A stretch of 64,000 nt of DNA, from positions 1 to 64,000 of the forward strand of contig NZ_JACRMG010000019.1 in the NCBI RefSeq assembly GCF_016219575.1, written 5' to 3'. Position 1 is the first letter of the stretch; each line of letters begins with the position of its first letter. Shown in pieces: positions 61,503-64,000 of this stretch. Source of the DNA: Bradyrhizobium sp. (GTDB lineage: Bacteria; Pseudomonadota; Alphaproteobacteria; Rhizobiales; Xanthobacteraceae). Under the pieces are notes generated by a model, which saw only the letters and a list, made by a program, of their open reading frames with translations, was not told the origin of the DNA and searched no databases. Position numbers and translations under genes: made by a program.

Positions 61503-62471
61503 ATGCGCCGGATAGCGCTTTCCTCGCTGAAAATACTCGTTTCCGCAGGCCTGCTGTACCTGGCGCTGCGCAAGGTCGATTTTCACGAGCTCGCCTCGCG
61601 CTTCAACGTGGCGAGCCTGGGCTGGATTGGGCTCGCCATCGCGGCGACCTTTCTGCAGATCTTCGTCGGCGTGCTGCGCTGGCGCGAGGTCAGCGCCGAA
61701 TGCGGCGCACCGCTGCAATTGACCCAGGCGACGCGCTACAACCTGATCGGCGCCTTCTTCAACCAGACCCTGCCCTCCTCGATCGGCGGCGATGCGGTGC
61801 GGCTCTGGCTGGTCGCCCGCGCCGGCGCAGGCTGGCGCGCGGCGACCTATTCGATCTTCGTCGACCGCGCGATCGGACTGATTGCGCTTGCGATCGTGAT
61901 CGTGGCGAGCCTGCCGTGGAGCTACCGCCTGATATCGGACCCGAACGGCCGCGCCGCATTGCTGTTCGTCGATTTCGCGGCGCTGGCGGGCGGCCTCGGC
62001 TTTCTCTTGCTCGGCCGGCTCAACTGGCCGTGGCTGAAACGCTGGTGGGGCACGCATCATCTCCATGCCTGCGCCGTCATCGCCAACCGCGTCATCTTCA
62101 GCCGCGATCGCGGACCCAAGATCGCCGTGCTGTCGCTGCTGGTCCATGTCCTCGCCGTCGTGATCGCCTGGTGCGTGGTCCGCTCGATCGCCGCTCCCGT
62201 GCTGTTCGGGCAGGTGTTCCAGCTCGTCCCGCCGGTGATGCTGATCACCATGATGCCGATCTCGATCGCCGGCTGGGGCGTTCGAGAAGCCACCATGGGC
62301 CTGGCGTTCGGCTATGCCGGGCTGTTGGCCAATGAAGGCGTGAATGTGTCCTTGCTGTTCGGCGCGGTATCCTTCATCGTCGGCGCCTGCGGCGGGCTGG
62401 TATGGATTTTCAGCGCAGAGAAGGCCGCGAAGGGTTCGGCCCCCATCACCGTGCCGGAACAGGCGCAATGA
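61503..62471 (+). CDS. UPF0104/LPG-synthase-type transmembrane protein (second copy)
   Basis: 322 residues, about eight transmembrane helices. Family segments: RYNLIGAFFNQTLPSSIGGD then AVRLWLVARAGAG, and MMPISIAGWGVREATMGLAF. No synthase domain. Position within a polysaccharide region suggests lipid-linked sugar or phospholipid movement, but this is unproven. ATG 61503 chosen (MRRIALSSLKILVSAGLLYL); earlier frame starts overlap the divergent epimerase. Confidence 0.85.
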   Translation: MRRIALSSLKILVSAGLLYLALRKVDFHELASRFNVASLGWIGLAIAATFLQIFVGVLRWREVSAECGAPLQLTQATRYNLIGAFFNQTLPSSIGGDAVRLWLVARAGAGWRAATYSIFVDRAIGLIALAIVIVASLPWSYRLISDPNGRAALLFVDFAALAGGLGFLLLGRLNWPWLKRWWGTHHLHACAVIANRVIFSRDRGPKIAVLSLLVHVLAVVIAWCVVRSIAAPVLFGQVFQLVPPVMLITMMPISIAGWGVREATMGLAFGYAGLLANEGVNVSLLFGAVSFIVGACGGLVWIFSAEKAAKGSAPITVPEQAQ

Positions 62472-62554
62472 TTTCGAACCCGGCAGAACTAGACCCGACA
62501 TAATTTCATACTGATGCCCGTTTACGGATGGGACGTACTATTTCGAGAGATTGG

Positions 62555-63298
62555 ATGAAGATCAGTGTCGTCACAGCGAGCTTCAATTCCGAAGCGACGA
62601 TCGGCTTCACCATCGAATCCTTCCTGAAACAATCGCATGCCGACAAGGAGATGCTCGTTATCGACGGCGCCTCTCGCGACGGCACGCTTAAAATCGTCGA
62701 ATCCTTCGCCTCTCCCGAGATCCGCGTCTTCTCCGAGCCGGACAAGGGCGTCTATGACGCCATGAACAAGGGCTTTCGCCGCTTTGCCGGCGATGCCATC
62801 GGCTTCCTCAACTCCGACGACACCTTCCACGATCCCGGCGTGCTCGCCGACATCGCCGCCGGATTGGCGGAAGCCGACATCGTCTATGGCGACATCGACA
62901 TGGTGACCGACCACCGCACCAAGCGCCGCACGCGCGTCTGGCACGGCGGGACGTTCCGCCGCTATTCGTTCCAGCTCGGCTGGGTCCCGCCGCATCCGGC
63001 CTTCTACATGCGCAGGAAGGTCGCCGAGACCGTCGGCGACTACGACCTCAGCTACGTCACGACGGCCGACTACGACTACATGCTGCGCGCGCTGGCGCTG
63101 CACGATTTCCGGGCGCGTTATCTGCCGCGCGTCTTCGTCGATTTCCAGGTCGGCGGCATCTCCACCAGCGGGCTGGGCGTGACCATTCGCGGCAACCTCG
63201 AATGCCTGCGCTCGCGCCGCGAGCATCTTGGCGCCCCGCCGATCGATGCGGCTTTCTTCCTGCGCTTTGCGCGGCGGATTTTTCAGCTCAGGGCGTGA
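62555..63298 (+). CDS. family 2 glycosyltransferase
   Basis: 247 residues, GT-A fold. KISVVTASFNSEATIGFTIE at the start, then LVIDGASRDGTLKIVESF, EPDKGVYDAMNKGFRRFAGD and the metal-binding LNSDDTF. The DKGVYDAMNKG motif is that of WcaE/WbbD-like transferases. It adds a sugar to a lipid-linked oligosaccharide; donor unknown. GAGAGATTGG precedes the ATG. 83 bases after the UPF0104 gene. Confidence 0.9.
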   Translation: MKISVVTASFNSEATIGFTIESFLKQSHADKEMLVIDGASRDGTLKIVESFASPEIRVFSEPDKGVYDAMNKGFRRFAGDAIGFLNSDDTFHDPGVLADIAAGLAEADIVYGDIDMVTDHRTKRRTRVWHGGTFRRYSFQLGWVPPHPAFYMRRKVAETVGDYDLSYVTTADYDYMLRALALHDFRARYLPRVFVDFQVGGISTSGLGVTIRGNLECLRSRREHLGAPPIDAAFFLRFARRIFQLRA

Positions 63299-63309
63299 TC
63301 CGGACCGGG

Positions 63310-64000
63310 TCAGGCCTTTGACAGGCGGATGACGGAGGGCGTTTCCTCCGGCGGCGCTGCCGCACCGAATTCCGGGATGGCATCCTTGAGCACCGCCTTG
63401 ATGGTGGCGCGATCGTCCCTGGCGATGGCCTCCTCGAGCGCTGCGAGCCATTTGCGCAAGGTCGGCATCGGCGGCTCGTTCGGCTTGGCCGCCATGATGC
63501 CGGCAAGGCCGATCTCGACCGTCGGCTCCTCGTTCGCGAACAGGATTTCGTTGAGCCGCTCGCCCGGCCGCATGCCGGTGAAGGTGATCTCGATGTCGAG
63601 GCCGGGCTCGAGGCCGGACAGGCGGATCATGCGCTCGGCGAGGTCGACGATCTTCACCGGCTGGCCCATGTTGAGCACATAGACGGAGACGTCCGGCCGC
63701 ACGGGTGCGAGCGCATGCGCCGCCGCCGTGATCACGAGATCGCAGGCCTCGCGGATGGTCATGAAGTAGCGGACCATGTCGGGATGGGTCACCGTCACCG
63801 GCCCGCCCGCCTCGATCTGCGCCTTGAACTTCGGCACCACCGAGCCGTTCGAGGCCAGCACGTTGCCGAAGCGCACCGAGATCAGGCGCATGCGCGGCCG
63901 ACCCGCGACCTGCGCGGCAAGGTCATGGTCGAGCGCCTGGCAGTACATTTCGGCAAAGCGCTTGGTGAGCCCGAGCATCGACACCGGCTCGATCGCCTTG
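63310..64000 (-). CDS. CapD/WbpM-type nucleotide-sugar 4,6-dehydratase, 3' part (gene runs off the right edge)
   Basis: About 230 C-terminal residues are in the window. SVRFGNVLASNGSVVPKFKA, GGPVTVTHPDMVRYFMT and FTGMRPGERLNEILF are diagnostic of the polysaccharide-biosynthesis CapD/FlaA1/WbpM family. The catalytic Tyr/Lys region and any membrane helices lie beyond 64000. It probably converts UDP-GlcNAc to the 4-keto-6-deoxy sugar that the epimerase/reductase at 57721 would reduce. Converges with the GT2 gene, 11 bases apart. Confidence 0.88.
   Translation of the reverse strand, partial: KAIEPVSMLGLTKRFAEMYCQALDHDLAAQVAGRPRMRLISVRFGNVLASNGSVVPKFKAQIEAGGPVTVTHPDMVRYFMTIREACDLVITAAAHALAPVRPDVSVYVLNMGQPVKIVDLAERMIRLSGLEPGLDIEITFTGMRPGERLNEILFANEEPTVEIGLAGIMAAKPNEPPMPTLRKWLAALEEAIARDDRATIKAVLKDAIPEFGAAAPPEETPSVIRLSKA

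Noticed and set aside
1..64000. Insertion sequences, prophage, integrase or conjugative genes
   Set aside because: No transposase, integrase, relaxase or phage structural motif was seen; only short palindromic repeats and one low-GC cassette suggest mobility.

Overview
The window is high-GC (about 63-65% in the lines I counted by hand) alphaproteobacterial chromosome and looks like Bradyrhizobium or a close relative in the Nitrobacteraceae. The evidence is a flagellin N-terminus of the Bradyrhizobium type, FlbT control of flagellin, a ROSE-type RNA thermometer in front of an Hsp20 gene, a giant polar-growth-ring-like coiled-coil protein of the Hyphomicrobiales kind, GnnA/GnnB-type genes for the diaminoglucose lipid A typical of Bradyrhizobium, and several intergenic palindromic repeats of the kind scattered through Bradyrhizobiaceae genomes. 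I saw no rRNA, tRNA, CRISPR array, transposase, prophage or plasmid-type gene.

Layout. 1-6840 is flagellar: the 5' part of a flagellin gene on the minus strand, flbT on the plus strand, then a minus-strand run flgE-flgK-flgL. FlgE and FlgL carry a shared inserted domain. 7021-14002 holds housekeeping and stress genes: periplasmic MsrB, an FAD amine-oxidase-like protein, SixA, a UspA protein, DUF1127, a MocR regulator with its own operator repeats, YdcF and two small membrane proteins. 14362-17477 has a UPF0104 membrane protein and a secreted SGNH hydrolase. 17598-18339 is a lower-GC two-gene cassette (DUF4160 plus DUF2442-HTH) resembling a toxin-antitoxin pair. 18449-24006 is metabolic and redox: an acyl-CoA dehydrogenase-like protein, DUF2147, ferredoxin-NADP reductase, thioesterase, alpha/beta hydrolase, a [2Fe-2S] ferredoxin and an HPt protein.

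24428-29818 is one 1796-residue membrane-anchored coiled-coil protein with nine tandem 44-residue repeats, which I read as a GPR/RgsE-type polar growth factor. A repeat-rich intergenic stretch follows. 30287-32950 is a stress cluster (CsbD, Hsp20 under ROSE control, DUF892 ferritin-like). 33048-35911 is the phospholipid transporter operon mlaE(STAS)-mlaF-mlaD. It diverges from a dipeptide epimerase gene whose 3' end overlaps a convergent MFS gene. 38245-49430 has a protein with an acidic low-complexity tail, a secreted caspase-like protein with an Asn/Gly repeat tail, threonine dehydratase, a coupled metallophosphoesterase-glycosyltransferase pair, ThiD, a lone Lrp ligand-binding domain, a lipoprotein, a J-domain/TPR protein, two c-type cytochromes and a CHRD protein. 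49528-52886 has a lone form-II CoxL-like molybdenum hydroxylase subunit and an outer-membrane beta-barrel.

53058-64000 is an envelope and polysaccharide region: murJ, gnnB-gnnA (GlcN3N for lipid A), an initiating sugar-phosphate transferase, an NAD-dependent sugar epimerase/reductase, manC, a UDP-glucuronate 4-epimerase, a second UPF0104 protein, a GT2 glycosyltransferase and the 3' part of a CapD/WbpM-type dehydratase gene cut by the window end. The transferase, reductase and dehydratase could form a UDP-QuiNAc synthesis and transfer pathway that starts the O-antigen. Together with MlaEFD, the growth-ring protein and the Omp, much of the window serves cell-envelope construction.
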